NCBI GenBank assembly: GCA_963995505.1
Contig: OZ023190.1
Coordinates: 16,114,092-16,178,091 of the forward strand
Direction of reading: 5' to 3'
DNA: 64,000 nt
Origin: Hypericum androsaemum
Lineage: Eukaryota > Streptophyta > Magnoliopsida > Malpighiales > Hypericaceae
In this document: positions 44,882 to 57,239 of the stretch, in pieces
Position numbering within the stretch: the stretch's first letter is position 1
Layout: every line of letters starts with the position of its first letter
The notes under the pieces: model-generated
Seen by the model: the letters and a program-made list of their open reading frames with translations, nothing else
The model's database searches: none
What the model was told of the DNA's origin: nothing
Made by a program: the position numbers and the translations under genes

Positions 44882-46418
44882 ATGGCTGCCAATGAGGCTG
44901 CCGGTGGTGGGACGTCGGACGGCTGGTCGTCGCTGCCTCCGCCGTGCCAAAAGTCGCCGCCCAAGTACCCGGATTTGTACGGGAAGCGGAGGGGATTGGC
45001 CAAGGTTCAGATGCTGGAGAGAGAGATTGGTTTCCTCGAGGTGCGTGGCTCTTATTACTTCAAGAAAAAACTTTGTTTTATTTATATTTTTCGTAAATTT
45101 AATCTAATAGTAATATGTGACAAAACTTTGATATTTTACCATATATATTCTTAGGGTATTGATGGGTGCATTTAAGTTTTGGTTGACAATGTTGTGTATT
45201 AAAAACAACATTTTAGACAGTTGTTGGGTGCATTTAAACTGTGGATGACGATGTTGAATGGTAAAGTAAAATATCATACCCAATAATAAATTTCGATTAT
45301 TAATATCAGAGATTAAAGAGATGAAAGAGAATTTTAGAATTTTGACACTTTCTAATTTCTATGTCTCAACTGTTTTGCGACAGTTCATTTAATTTTGGTT
45401 GCCCGTTGGCAATTTAAAAAGTATAATCTTAATCAATCACCAAATAATCATTAATTAGTCAAATGTTATGCCGAGTTTTAACGCAAATGCATTTTCGGGG
45501 CGGAAATTCAATAACCTGGATGAACTAAATCATTCTCTTTATTTGAGACTCTTGTTTCGGGTTCCTTATAGAACGAACGCTAACCGAAATTCGATCTGTC
45601 TTTTGGTGAGGTCCCCTCTTCCCTGACCGAAAAAGATTTGACTACATTTTTCTGTACTGAAGCAGGAGGAGCTGAAATCAACTCAAGGTCTGCAGCCTTC
45701 ATCCAGATGCTGCAAAGAGTATGTTCATCTCTTCAGAATAACTTATTTTTTGGGAAATATTGTATGTAAAAGCTTCCGCTTGATTAAAAGCACAATTTTA
45801 TGATGCAGAGTCACCGATTTTGTGGCGGCGAATCCAGATCCTTTGATTCCTACGTAAGAGTGCATAATCGTGTTTATTTTCGGGTAATGCTTTCAAGATC
45901 GATGTAAATCGGTAACGCCCCACATATATTGTTTCTGTTTTATGCCAGAAATCGGAAAAGTAGGAGGTCCTGTCGCTTTTGGAAGTGGCTGAGGTATCTG
46001 TTTTGCTCATTGTCGTCCTGACATTACATTGTTTGTACACTCACTAGTGTAACCGAATAATTTTCTACTTGCTGAATGCAGAGGAATACCCTGCTTCAAC
46101 TTCTCATGGATTTGCTGCTGCTGCTATTCCGGATGCACTCTCGGCCAAGACCGTTCCAACTGCTGCGCTTGCAATCCGTGCGACCGTTGCTCAGGCAACG
46201 GCTGCCCGGCACCAAACTGCCGGAGTTATCTCCCTTGCTCTTGTCCAAAGTCCGATTGCTGTAGTAAGCTGTCGTGCAACGGGTGCTGCACTTGCCAATG
46301 CCCTTCCTTCCAAGATTGCTGTTGTTGCAGGGTGACTTTTAATTGTCCTAAATGCCCCAAGGTACAATGTTTCCAATGTAAAGGAACCTGCTGCACTGGA
46401 GGCTGTTTATTCTTCTAG
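44882..46418 (+). CDS. GG3: Type C heterotrimeric G-protein gamma subunit (AGG3/GS3/DEP1-like)
   Basis: Five exons, 44882-45040, 45666-45718, 45809-45853, 45949-45993 and 46082-46418, total 639 nt (212 residues). N-terminal G-gamma-like domain: KSPPKYPDLYGKRRGLAKVQ then MLEREIGFLEEEL (coiled coil binding G-beta) and VTDFVAANPDPLIP (the gamma-domain end). Next a short hydrophobic/basic RRSCRFWKWL and a 111-residue tail with 33 cysteines in CC and CCCC clusters. There is no CaaX box. In the last exon the correct frame has no ATG, so naive ORF calling shows only other frames. Family knowledge: type C subunits pair with G-beta at the plasma membrane. Rice GS3 and DEP1 alter grain size and panicle form, with the Cys tail modulating stability; Arabidopsis AGG3 affects organ size and guard-cell K+ channels. 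Confidence 0.93.
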
Positions 46419-47220
46419 TGAATCCTCGCATTATTATGTGTATTAAGCTTTTCTTTGAGAAAATGTCGCCACAAAAATCCGGTAATCTGCCATATCTTCA
46501 ATTGAAGGAAGATATTTGCTTAGTCTGGTTCTGAAGGTAAATGATTTAATGTGAGATCAGGTCAACGGTATGGCCAATACCTGTCAGTTGTTGGCCATGA
46601 ATCCGAAACACAAAATCTTAAGACGATGGATCGTTGGACAACTTAACGCAATAAATTAGAGAAATGTGGTAGGGTATAGGCAGTAACCTGACAGGGTAGA
46701 ATTAACGCAATCAATTAGAATGCACCCACATGATTGCTCTCTTGCTTCAAACTATGTATACCTTCCCCGACATAAAAAGTCAAGCTACTTCAATTCTCTA
46801 GTTCCTAAATGTTGACCGGATAATCATCATAATTGATCTCAACTAGGTGGGCCGTGGTATAATTATTGGTACGAAAATAATTGTCTTGAGAGCCTGCATG
46901 CGTTATGGCCTACGGAGACTCGGATGCCCATCATTTACCTTTTCGAAAGATGTAGCGTCAATCTTTTCCCGACTTGTCAAATGATGTAGCATCGTTAGGA
47001 ACTAAATGGTATCCGGATATTCACCGGATCCGAATAATTAAGCTTTGCAGATTATAAAATGAAGGGCATTCTTGCATGGTCCTTAGCTTTTATAGAGGCC
47101 TAAACTCATGTATGAAAGCTGAAAGAAAGAGCTATCAAATAACCTTAGTTTTATAATAAGCTTGGTCCAGCCCAACTTAGGAAAAGCCCGCCCGAAACTG
47201 CAGCAAGTAAGGTAGAGGAC
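46419..47220. other. Intergenic between convergent G-gamma and subtilase genes
   Basis: 3' flanks of both genes; nothing else recognised. Confidence 0.5.
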
Positions 47221-50052
47221 TCATATTAGCCTCCAAACAAACGCAACCGGGCTCCTGACTTGGTGCTGGGCATTTCTCCATGTAATTGAACCGAAGTCGT
47301 CGTCAGCATCTAGCTTTACGCCTTTCTTCGCCACGAAAGTCACCGTGTACCTAAGCTTGTCGCCTACATTCCTGAAAGCAAGTTTGGTTGGCTTCACCGA
47401 CACCCCGACCGTCGAGGGTGCAGTCACCACCACATCGTAAACAGACCCTGCAGCCCCTACGTTGGTCAGTTCTCGGGTGTACCTGACGATTCTTTTTCCC
47501 GAGAACACCACAGAGAATGACGGATAGTTGAGCTGGCCAGGGTCACTAAACTTCCTAGAACAGTTGACACCATGCCTCTTCACGATCGCTTGAACGTGCT
47601 CGACAGCATAGCCCAACGAGCATAAGAAAGTAATGTACTCCTGCGTCGAGATGTCGTAGACAAGACCAGGGTTGAGGGCTTGGTGGGGGTCAACGTGACC
47701 AGCTCCGTGCCCCAACGGGGTTGAGAGCGAACCATCTGCAGCGTCGCGCAGCGGGGAGTTGGTGTTGTCGACATTGTATGCAGTGGTGATGAGAGCGGAC
47801 TTGATCGCGCTGGGGCTCCAGCTGGGGTGAGCTGCTTTGAGCAATGCTGCTACTCCACTGATGTGAGGGCAGGACATGGACGTACCTACAATGCAAAACA
47901 CATTCATTAAATTAACTAATTCAGATTCTAAATTAACTTTTAGTAGTTTAATTTTCAGTTTGAACTCAGAATCATCACAATCCAGCGGTGGTCACATGAA
48001 TTATAGCAAATAAATAGTCATCGAAATGATAGCCAGAAATATCGCATGGGAATGTGTGATCCCACGCCCAAGTCCAAAACAGCTGCTGGTCCTTGAAATA
48101 ACTAGGCCGGCCAAAAAGTCATCTAGTTGCTGCCTCCAATTAAATTTTCTGACATCATCCGCCAACCTTGAAAACCCAAACATTATTGTAAACCACACCC
48201 CACCAACACACAATAATAATTGTTGCATACAGGTAGCTATCTATTTAACACCACCTAGTACTCTAACTCGAATTTAAATTAATTTATTCAATTAATATCA
48301 GTTAATTATTACTCGTACTCTATATTAATTATTTAATAAATTACTCAACAAAACCCCCTACCGACATCAGAATGTAACCGTTGTGAGGTAAATTAATAAT
48401 AAAGAAAAGAAAGAGATCGTACCAGACAAGATGTTGAAAGGAGTCTTCCTGATATCAGATTCAAGCCCCGTGGGCCCCACAGCCAAGGACCAGCCAGCGA
48501 GGATGTTGACTCCCGGTCCAATCAGATCCGGCTTCAAGATCTGCGGAGTCACCACGTTCGGCCCCCTCGAGCTGAACGCCGCCACCACCGGCGACGGCTT
48601 CACGTTCACCACCGTCCCCCCGAAGCTCAGCGCCGCCTTCGGATTCGCATCTTTCCTCGCGTACTCCCTGATGACGTCACCCATCTTCCTCCCGACCGCC
48701 ACCGCAGGCACCAGGTGGCTGTCGGCGACCAGCTCCTCCCCGCTCGCGTCGGTGTTGGCCAGGACCATACCGACCCCGCCCGCCGCCTTCACGACCTCGC
48801 CCTTCTCCACGCGCGCGTTGATCCCACGGTCGCAAAGGACGACTTTGCCCTTCACAATCGCCGGGTCGAGGGACCCCGGGAGGCAGAGGTTGCTGGACCC
48901 GTTGGTGCCCTTATTGTAGACCAGGCCCACTGGGCTTGGGCCCATCCCGGGCCCACTGTAGAGGGAAACCCCCGTGAACTTGCGGTTATCGCCGAGGGTA
49001 ATGAAGGAGGGGAAGTCGCGGTCGATGGTGCCTGCCCCAACGGTCATGATCCAGGGGGCCGTGTTGGCGAGTGAGGCGCGCGTGGGCCCACTGTTCCCTG
49101 CCGAGCACGACACGAAGATCCCCTTCTCCGTCGCCGCGAACGCGCCGATCGCGATCGTGTCCCGGTAGTACGGCGCGGATCCGCCGCCGAGCGATAGGGA
49201 GAGCACGTCCACTCCGTCCTGGATCGCCGCGTCCATCCCGGCGAGGATGTCCGAACCGAAGCACCCGGAGGACCAGCACACCTTGTAGGCAGCCACGCGC
49301 GCGTGGGTGGCCATACCACGCGCGACCCCGCTCGCGTACCCGAGCAGGCTGGCGTTACCCACGGGGGAGCCGCCGGCGGTGCTGGCCGTGTGTGTGCCGT
49401 GCCCGTCCACGTCCCTGGGGGACTCCTGCTCCTTGCTCGCTTTGCCGCCGGCGCCGGCGCCGGTGGCCATACGGTATCCCTTGGAGAAGAACCTCGCCCC
49501 GATGAGCTTGTTGTTGCAGAGGGAGGCGGAGAAGTCCGGGCCGGCCTGGCACCGGCCCTTCCAGCGGGCGGGGACGGCTGACATTCCGGCGCCGTCGAAG
49601 CTCTTGGACTCCGGCCAGACACCGGTATCAAGGACACCGACGATGACGTCACGGGTGGAGCCAGGTGCCGCGTTAAATTGGAGGGAGTTGAATTCGGTGG
49701 AGTCGAGGCCGAGGAACTCCGGGGTTCGGGTGGTGTGGAGGGAGTAAAGCGTATCCTCATACACATCCAAAACCTCTCCGGATCGCCGGAGCGCCTCAAC
49801 CTGAGATTCGTGGAGGGAGGCGGCGAATCCCGGGAAGGCGGTGGAGTAGGAGTACAGAAGCGAGTCAGACTCAGACTCGGACTCGGTCCGGACCGAGTCC
49901 AGGGTGGCGGAGTACCAGTCGTGGTGAGTTGGATAGTTATCCGGCTTGGAGTTGGGTTTCATGTGAACAATGTACGTCCGCCTAGCGTTGGCGGTGACGG
50001 TGGCTAGGAGTAGGAGGAGGAGGAGGAGGGAGAGGGGAGTGGTTTTTCCCAT
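47221..50052 (-). CDS. Subtilisin-like serine protease, SBT1 group (SBT1.8-like)
   Basis: Two exons on the minus strand, 48423-50052 and 47221-47885 (intron 537 bp); 764 residues. Start ATG 50052 is chosen because it directly opens the signal peptide (MGKTTPLS plus eight Leu); an in-frame ATG at 50166 would add an atypical leader. Seen: I9 inhibitor prodomain ([20 protein letters not shown]), catalytic Asp142 in [10 protein letters not shown], His218 in GHGTHTAST, the oxyanion Asn in SAGNSGPT, a PA insertion ([20 protein letters not shown]) and Ser546 in GTSMSCPH, encoded at the start of exon 2. A fibronectin-III-like domain ends [20 protein letters not shown]. All catalytic residues are present. 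Family knowledge: secreted apoplastic protease; SBT1.7/1.8 relatives act in seed-coat mucilage release and peptide-hormone processing. Confidence 0.95.
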
Positions 50053-50254
50053 TATACCCTCGTTGGTTGTTGGGATTATGTTTTGTGGGTGTGGGTTGTG
50101 GTGGGCACTAATTTGTTTTGTTTCAAAGAGGAAAGAGAGAGAAGATGGGGTGGGGGTGGACGGCACGGCAGCCGCTTTAGTAACGGCGACTGTCAGGAAA
50201 AGTTGGTTAGGGATGGACCGGTGAGAGTGATAGAAGAAGCCTTACAGTGTTCGC

Positions 50255-50260
50255 TTTATA
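50255..50260 (-). promoter_or_regulatory. Candidate TATA box of the subtilase gene
   Basis: CATATAAAGC on the minus strand about 205 bp upstream of ATG 50052. Confidence 0.5.
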
Positions 50261-50370
50261 TGCAGTTCCGCTACCACGCTTCACTTTTGGTGTTTACTTA
50301 CTTTCCTGCTACTACTATTTTCATTTTTTTTGCCTTCTTCACGGGAGGACATCATTCTACTTTAACTAAA

Positions 50371-50924
50371 GGGATAACTTCATTTTGTACCCCTGTAGTT
50401 TTATACTTTTTTACTTGACTACTCTGTAGTTTCACTTTTGTCACTTAGGTGATAGAAATTTTAAAATTTAGCATTTTTTGTGACAAACTTCTAACCATGA
50501 TTAATTTTTTTAAAGTTGGTATTTAAAAAGTTATTCATGTCACTGCCACATCATATTTCTCTATCCTAACTAGCACTGACGTGGATAAGTTACAAACAAA
50601 TTTGAATACCTAATATTTAATAATAAAAAATTAAAAATATTCTAAGACCCATATTAATTGGATTTTTTAATTATAAATATTAGGTATTTAATTTAATTTT
50701 TTTAACTTATCCATGTTAGCACCACTTATGATAGAGAAATATGATGTGGCGCTGAAGTGGATAAACTTTTAAATGTCCACTTGGAAAAAAACTAATTATG
50801 GTTAGGAGTTTGTCACCAAAAGTGTCAAATTTTGAAACATTCGTTACCTAAGTGATAAAAGTGAAACACATGGTAGTTAAGTAAAAAGGTGTGAAACCAA
50901 AGAAATACAAAGTGAAGTTACCCC
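50371..50924. mobile_element. MULE-type foldback MITE (554 bp) in the subtilase upstream region
   Basis: Perfect 9-bp duplication TTAACTAAA at 50362-50370 and 50925-50933. The left arm begins GGGATAACTTCATTTTGTAC; the right arm ends GTACAAAGTGAAGTTACCCC-like (AAGTGAAGTTACCCC seen). The arms pair over at least 170 bp, with GTGACAAACTTCTAACCAT and its complement. The left end is about 320 bp upstream of the subtilase start codon. Confidence 0.9.
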
Positions 50925-51389
50925 TTAACTAAAAGATCTCAATTTTGAACTATTAAAAACGCTATAAGGTCAATACACTTGTATTTTGTTAAATTTTGAT
51001 CTGTTTAATTCATATAATTATGAGAAAATTTTACTTTAATAGCTTGACAAATATAATATTGTAGTTTAAAATGACAAAAAAAAAGTCAGAAGCACATATT
51101 ATCATTAATGTAATTGAGATTAGATACACAAGGACGAGCACAAATATTTACAACCCAACAAAATTCCAAATTGTGTAAACTAAATCTGAATTTATATAGA
51201 TGGAATAATACCACAAATGTTACCGCCCATTGAACTTTAAGCAAGAACATGTCCAAAGACACTGATTTCAAACAGATGAATTTCATCAATCTGTAATGGA
51301 AATGTGCCCGCTCGTTAAATCAAATTGAAACCTGTTCGAAGTTGAAACCTGTTCGAATTCATGGGTCTACAATGGGTTAGTGGTTTCTC

Positions 51390-52295
51390 TTGGAAAAGTT
51401 TGAATGAAAATTCATTGCAAAGCTAAAAGTGGAAAGTCCAAAAGGGAAATGGAAAGTGCAACCCCACATTGAAAAGTGGCACCAATTTTTCCTAGTTTAT
51501 AAGGAGAAACTCCTTGTTACCTAGAAAATAAGTTGACCACCTGGAAGGATAACCAACTCGGACCGCGGCGAGGAGCACGCGCACATGCGTGTGCGCGCAA
51601 CGCATTGGACGCAGGTCGCAATTGGCACTTGAGCATCGTCGCGGGGAGCTGGAGGAGCCTTATGTATTTTGCCCGAGTTCGGAGAGAGCTGCATAGCTAC
51701 CGAAGTGACGAGGGGCTGTGAGCGCCTTCCAGGATGGCCACCGAAGAGGCACGAAGGGCTGGAACGTCCTGGAGACTTTCAGACGGCCGAAGGGTTGCGA
51801 GATCCCTCGTGAAGGAGTGCCAGCACAGTCTGGGCGCACCTGGAAGGATCCAGAATGCCGCCGAAGGGCCACGAGCGCAGCCAGCCTGTCTGCCTAGCGA
51901 AGGGACATCTCCGAAGAGCATGAGCGATCTGGCTGCTTGCCTGAGTCGCATCTCTTCGGTGGGCCCGCCACTCTTCCACTCTTCCAGCGCCTATAAATAG
52001 GCCTCTCCCCCAACTATTTGATTCACCTCGAACACTCATTGCATAAGCATTCATTAGCAATAGTCGTTCTTCTCTCTCCCTCTCTACGAAAGTTCCGAGT
52101 ATCCAAGGTTCGTCCGAAGCTTCGAGACTCATTGTGCTACGAACTCGGAAACAGCCTGGTCGTTGTATCTTGGGGACGATTGCTGCAGCCCGTAAGCACT
52201 GAATATGGGACAATCTCATCTTATGGAGAAAGAGTCCAACTCTTGCCTCGACTATTAAAGATCCTAATCAAGTACACCATCTCCGACAAACAACA
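51390..52295 (+). repeat. 5' LTR of the copia element
   Basis: About 906 bp. It contains CTATAAATAGGCCTCTCC (TATA box at 51992) and ends ACAAACAACA. It is paired with the 3' LTR along its whole length. Confidence 0.85.
51992..51999 (+). promoter_or_regulatory. LTR promoter TATA box
   Basis: TATAAATA in the context GCGCCTATAAATAGGCC; the same motif lies in the 3' LTR at 57946-57953. The spacing to the gag start (about 330 bp) is normal for a copia leader. Confidence 0.7.
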
Positions 52296-52324
52296 ATCAT
52301 AAGACGAGATTTGTGTACTTGAAG

Positions 52325-53060
52325 ATGGCATCAACAAGCTCAGCACCAGTGCCAGCGGTCCCGGGAACTGTCCACGCCAAAAGGCCGGCCAAGTTCAACG
52401 GTACCGAGTTCAAGAGATGGCAACAGAAGATGCTGTTCTACCTGACGACGCTCAACCTGGTCTGATTCTTGAAGGAAGAGGCTCCGAAGGTGGCAGAAAA
52501 TGAGGCTGATCAACAGAAGATCAATGCCCTCGATGCATGGAGTCAAAGCCACTTCCTATGTCATAACTATATTCTGAATGGACTAGACGACACCCTTTAC
52601 AATATTTATGCAGGTTTCAAGACTGCAAAAGAATTGTGGGACTCCTTGGAGAAGAAGTACAAAATGGAGGATGCCGGCTTGAAGAAATTCATCATCGGAC
52701 GATTCCTCGACTTCAAGATGATCGACTCCAAGAAGGTGATAGACCAAGTGCAAGAGTTGTAACTAATCCTACATGAGATCTATGCTGAAGGAATGCAACT
52801 AAGCGAGTCTTTCCAAGTGGCTGCTTTGATCGAGAAGCTACCTCCTCTGTGGAAGGACTTCAAGAACTACCTCAAGCATAAGAGGAAGGACATGGGGCTG
52901 GAAGACCTGATCGTGAGACTAAGGATCGAAGAAGATAACCGAAAGTCCGAAGTCAAGACCGGCAGGACCAACTCCGAGGATTAGGTACACCTCGCCGAAG
53001 GTGGTACCGGAAAGAAGAGGAAGAAGCCCGGGAATAAGCAGGAGAAGCAAGAGCCAAAGC
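52325..53060 (+). pseudogene. copia gag region (UBN2-type), interrupted
   Basis: Frame from ATG 52325 (MASTSSAPVPAVPGTVHAKR) with AKFNGTEFKRWQQKMLFYL and [19 protein letters not shown], typical of copia gag. Stops at 52463 (TGA), 52760 (TAA) and 52982 (TAG) break it. Confidence 0.85.
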
Positions 53061-53330
53061 AAAAGAAAGCTAAGAAGATCAAGGGCAATTGCTACAACTG
53101 CGACAAACTCGGTCACATGGCAAAAGATTGTCGCCTGCCTAAGAGGGACGATCGTGAGAAGGTAAATCTGGCCGAAGACCTGTCTGAGCTAGACTTATCT
53201 GCTGTGGTATTTGAAACTAATCTGGTGGATAACCCAAGAGAGTGGTTCATAGACACAGGGGCAACCCGACACATTTGTTCAGACAATGTGATATTTTTGA
53301 CCTAAATTCTGATCAACGGACGAAAGTTAT
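53061..53330 (+). pseudogene. copia zinc knuckle and aspartic protease region
   Basis: CCHC knuckle CYNCDKLGHMAKDC at 53091-53132, followed by the protease active-site motif WFIDTGATRHIC at about 53243-53278. A TAA stop follows at 53303. Confidence 0.85.
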
Positions 53331-54460
53331 TTATGGGTAACTCCTCGACTTCACCCGTAGTTGGACTAGGCCAGGTGGTGCTGAAGCTGACCTCCGAAAA
53401 AGAGCTGACCCTCAAGGATGTGCTGCATGTCCCAGACATTCGTAAAAATTTAGTATCGGGCTCACTGTTGAGCAAAGCTGGGATGAAACTAGTATTTGAG
53501 GCTGATAGGTTTGTTCTGGCCAAGGCTGGTGCCTTTGTAGAAAAGGGTTACCTCGAGAGGGAGCTCTTCAAGATGAATGTAATAACTGTCAAACGCGCCT
53601 TTAATAGCCCTAATAAAGTTGTTAATTCTTCTTATTTGGCTGAGTGTTCTAACTTATGGCATGATAGATTAGGACACGTAAATTTGAGCTCGCTAAGAAA
53701 GTTAGTAAGTTTAAATTTATTGCCTAAAATAGAGTTTGACCCGAACAGTAAATATGAAGTATGTGTAGAGGCAAAAATGACCAAAGCACCTTTTCATTCA
53801 GTGGAAAGAAGTACTACACCTTTAGAGTTAATTCATACCGACATATGCGATATGAAATAAGTGCAAACTAGAGGTGGAAAAAAGTATTTCATCACGTTTA
53901 TTGACGATTGCACAAGGTACTGTTATGTACACCTCTTGAAAGAAAAAGACGAAGCTCTAGAAGCTTTCAAGAGTTATAAGAATGAGGTTGAAAATTAACT
54001 TAGCACTAAAATCAAAATAATTCGAAGTGATAGAGGGGGAGAATATGTAGCTCTATTTGAGGAATTCTGCCAACAACATGGCATTATTCATCAGACAACT
54101 GCTCCATACTCACCTCAATCAAACGGCGTAGCTGAGCGCAAGAATCGAACTCTTAAGAAGATGATGAATACTATGTTGATTAGCTCGGGCCTACCACAGA
54201 ACTTGTGGGGGAAGCTGTGCTTTCAGCTAATCACATTCTAAACAAATTGCCACACAAAAAAAGGGACAAAACCCCATATGAATTATGGAAAGGGAGAAAG
54301 CCTTCCTACGGTTACCTTAAAGTGTGGGGGTGCCTAGCTAAGGTAGAAATACCTCTGCCTAAAAGGGTAAGAATTAGACCCAAGACCGTTGACTGCATCT
54401 TTATCGGATGTGCCCACAATAGTTGCGCATACCGATTTCTAGTGCACAAATCTGAAAACC
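53331..54460 (+). pseudogene. copia integrase region, interrupted
   Basis: GAG-pre-integrase zinc domain ([11 protein letters not shown]), catalytic-core Asp contexts IHTDICDMK and IRSDRGGEY, and the Glu context NGVAERKNRT. Stops at 53858 and 53998 and a single-base frameshift near 54210 inactivate it. Confidence 0.85.
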
Positions 54461-54779
54461 CTGAAATCAATGAGGAAATGGTCATGGAATCAAAGAATGT
54501 AACATTCTTTGAGAATATCTTCCCTGAAAAGGAAATGAAAGAAGTAAGCTCAAACAAGAGAAGTTATGAAGCTACACAAGTCTCTGATCAAAGTGCTGAG
54601 GAACCTAGACGGAGTAAGAGGGCCAAAATGGCCAAATCATTTGGTCCAGATTTTTTGACGTACGTATTAGAAAATGAACCTGGGACAGTCCAAGAGGCAT
54701 TATCTAGTCTGGATACTCCTCTCTGGAAAGAAGCTATCAATAGTGAGATAGAATCTATCATGCAAAATCACACATAGGA

Positions 54780-55980
54780 AATCGTGGATCTTCCACCAGG
54801 TTGTAAACCTTTAGGTTGCAAGTGGATCCTTAAAAGGAAATACAAAGCTGATGGATCAATCGACAAGTATAAAGCTCGGTTGGTAGCTAAAGGGTTCAAA
54901 CAGAAGGAAGGATATGATTTCTTCGACATGTATTCGCCGATCACAAGAATCACATCCATTAGAGTAATCATAGCTATTGTAGCACTCTATAACATCGAGA
55001 TACATCAGATGGATGTAAAAATAGCATTCCTAAATGGAGAACTAGAAGAGAAAATATATATGAAATAACCAGAAGGGTTTGTTGTCCCCGGACAAGAACG
55101 TAAAGTGTGCAAGCTGGTCAAGTCACTATACGGGCTAAAATAGGCGCCGAAACAGTGGCATGAGAAATTTAACAGGATAATGATGTCAAATGGCTTTAAG
55201 ATCAACGAGTGTGATAAATGTGTATACATTAAAGGCACACCTGATGCTTATGTGATTGTATGTCTGTATGTAGACGACATGCTAATCACGGGAAGTCGTA
55301 ATGATCTTATTATAAAAACTAAGAACATGTTAAAGAACAACTTTGACATGAAAGATATGGGTCTAGCTGACATCATACTGGGGATTAAAATCTTCGACAT
55401 GTATTCGCCGATCACAAGAATCACATCCATTAGAGTAATCATAGCTATTGTAGCACTCTATAACATCGAGATACATCAGATGGATGTAAAAATAGCATTC
55501 CTAAATGGAGAACTAGAAGAGAAAATATATATGAAATAACCAGAAGGGTTTGTTGTCCCCGGACAAGAACGTAAAGTGTGCAAGCTGGTCAAGTCACTAT
55601 ACGGGCTAAAATAGGCGCCGAAACAGTGGCATGAGAAATTTAACAGGATAATGATGTCAAATGGCTTTAAGATCAACGAGTGTGATAAATGTGTATACAT
55701 TAAAGGCACACCTGATGCTTATGTGATTGTATGTCTGTATGTAGACGACATGCTAATCACGGGAAGTCGTAATGATCTTATTATAAAAACTAAGAACATG
55801 TTAAAGAACAACTTTGACATGAAAGATATGGGTCTAGCTGACATCATACTGGGGATTAAAATCTCTAGGATGACTGAAGAAATTGTCTTGTCACAATCTC
55901 ACTACGTTGAGAATGTACTCAAAAAATTCGATATTTTTGACAAACCTCCAGCTAAGACTCCGGTAGACCTGAGTCTACAC
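54780..55980 (+). pseudogene. copia reverse transcriptase with in-frame tandem duplication
   Basis: Starts with the block around GCKWILKRKYKADGSIDKYK. The YVDD polymerase motif occurs twice (about 55267 and 55738) because 471 bp (54921-55391) are duplicated at 55392-55862. Each copy contains the same TAA (55066/55537) and TAG (55129-55143 region/55600-55614 region). Confidence 0.9.
54921..55862 (+). repeat. 471-bp tandem duplication inside copia RT
   Basis: Two consecutive copies, period exactly 471 (157 codons). I noticed no difference between the copies on reading, including at the shared stop codons. Confidence 0.95.
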
Positions 55981-56015
55981 TTGGCTAAGAACAGAGGTGA
56001 CCCAGTATCTCACTA

Positions 56016-56687
56016 AAATATGCAAAGATTATCGGGTGTCTAATGTACTTAATAAATTGTACACGCCATGATATTGTATACTCAGTTAGCAAGCTTAGTA
56101 GATTCATGAGCAATCCAGGACCAGACCACTGGCTAGCTCTGGAAAGGGTTCTAAAGTATCTGAAACATACCATGAACCATGGCATACTTTATACGAAGTA
56201 TCCAGCTGTATTGGAAGGATACAGTGATGCGAATTAGATATCGGACACTAAAGACTCTAAATCTACTAGTGGTTTTGTGTTCACCATAAGTGGAGGAGCT
56301 GTGTCCTGGAAATCCTCTAAACAAACGTGCATAGCTCGATCCACCATGGAGTCGGAGTTTATAGCACTAGACAAAGCTGGGGAAGAAGCTGAATGGCTCA
56401 GAAATTTCCTAGAGGATATTCCGTGTTAGAACAAGCCTGTGCCCCCTGTATTGATACATTGTGATAGCATGTCTGCAATCGGGAGAGCACAAAGTACTAT
56501 GTACAACAGTAAGTCTCGGCATATCCGTAAGAGACATAACATCGTTAGACAATTGATCTCAAGTGGAGTAATAACTATTGATTATGTGAAGTCCAAGGAC
56601 AACATAGCTGATCCTTTGACGAAAGGAATCAACAGAGATCAAATGTACAACGCAGTAAGGGGAATGGGGTTAAAACCCACACATTAA
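56016..56687 (+). pseudogene. copia RNase H region, interrupted
   Basis: [60 protein letters not shown], then DNIADPLTKGINRDQMYNAV and stop. TAG codons at about 56236 and 56427 plus an upstream frameshift break it. Confidence 0.85.
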
Positions 56688-57239
56688 AGAACGTTAGTAG
56701 CGATAACTCAACCATGATGAGTGGAGATCCCACAAACTTAGTTCAATGAGATAACTAAGTTATGGATGGTTCAGAAGATCACTTGGAACCCGTCCCATTC
56801 TCAGAAGTTGTCCAAGTACTACCCTGCAGAGGTGTGGTAAGGTTAAGCGCCTACGCTTTTAATGATTTCTATACCAGATAAAGGTAGAGTATAGCAGGAT
56901 ACTCCTGATAGGAGATCACCTATATGAGTGTGAAGTGAGGCCGCTTCAAATTCAAAAGGAAAAAATACTTATGAATCCAAGATAAGGTCCATGGCCGAAA
57001 CGGACACAACGTGAGAACCAAAGGATATTAGAGATATCATTGTGTAAATGTTATTGTCTTGGTTTACATAAAAAAGCTGACCATTCAAGACATCGCGTTC
57101 ACTGAGCAGCAAGTAAATCCGATGGCATTTTACTAGGAAAGGTTCAAAGCCGTAAGCTACCTTTCTCGATGCAATGATATTTCGTTGGAACTTTTCTTAA
57201 AAGTGTCAGCATGCATTAATCATCATTCATGTGGGGAAT

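Noticed and set aside
46069..46335. Ala-rich and Leu-rich ORFs over the last G-gamma exon
   Set aside because: The third frame gives the Cys-rich tail with correct splice phase; these are shadows.
48715..49747. Plus-strand and alternate-frame ORFs over the subtilase exon
   Set aside because: GC-rich third positions leave antisense frames open; the minus-strand subtilase with a complete catalytic triad explains the region.
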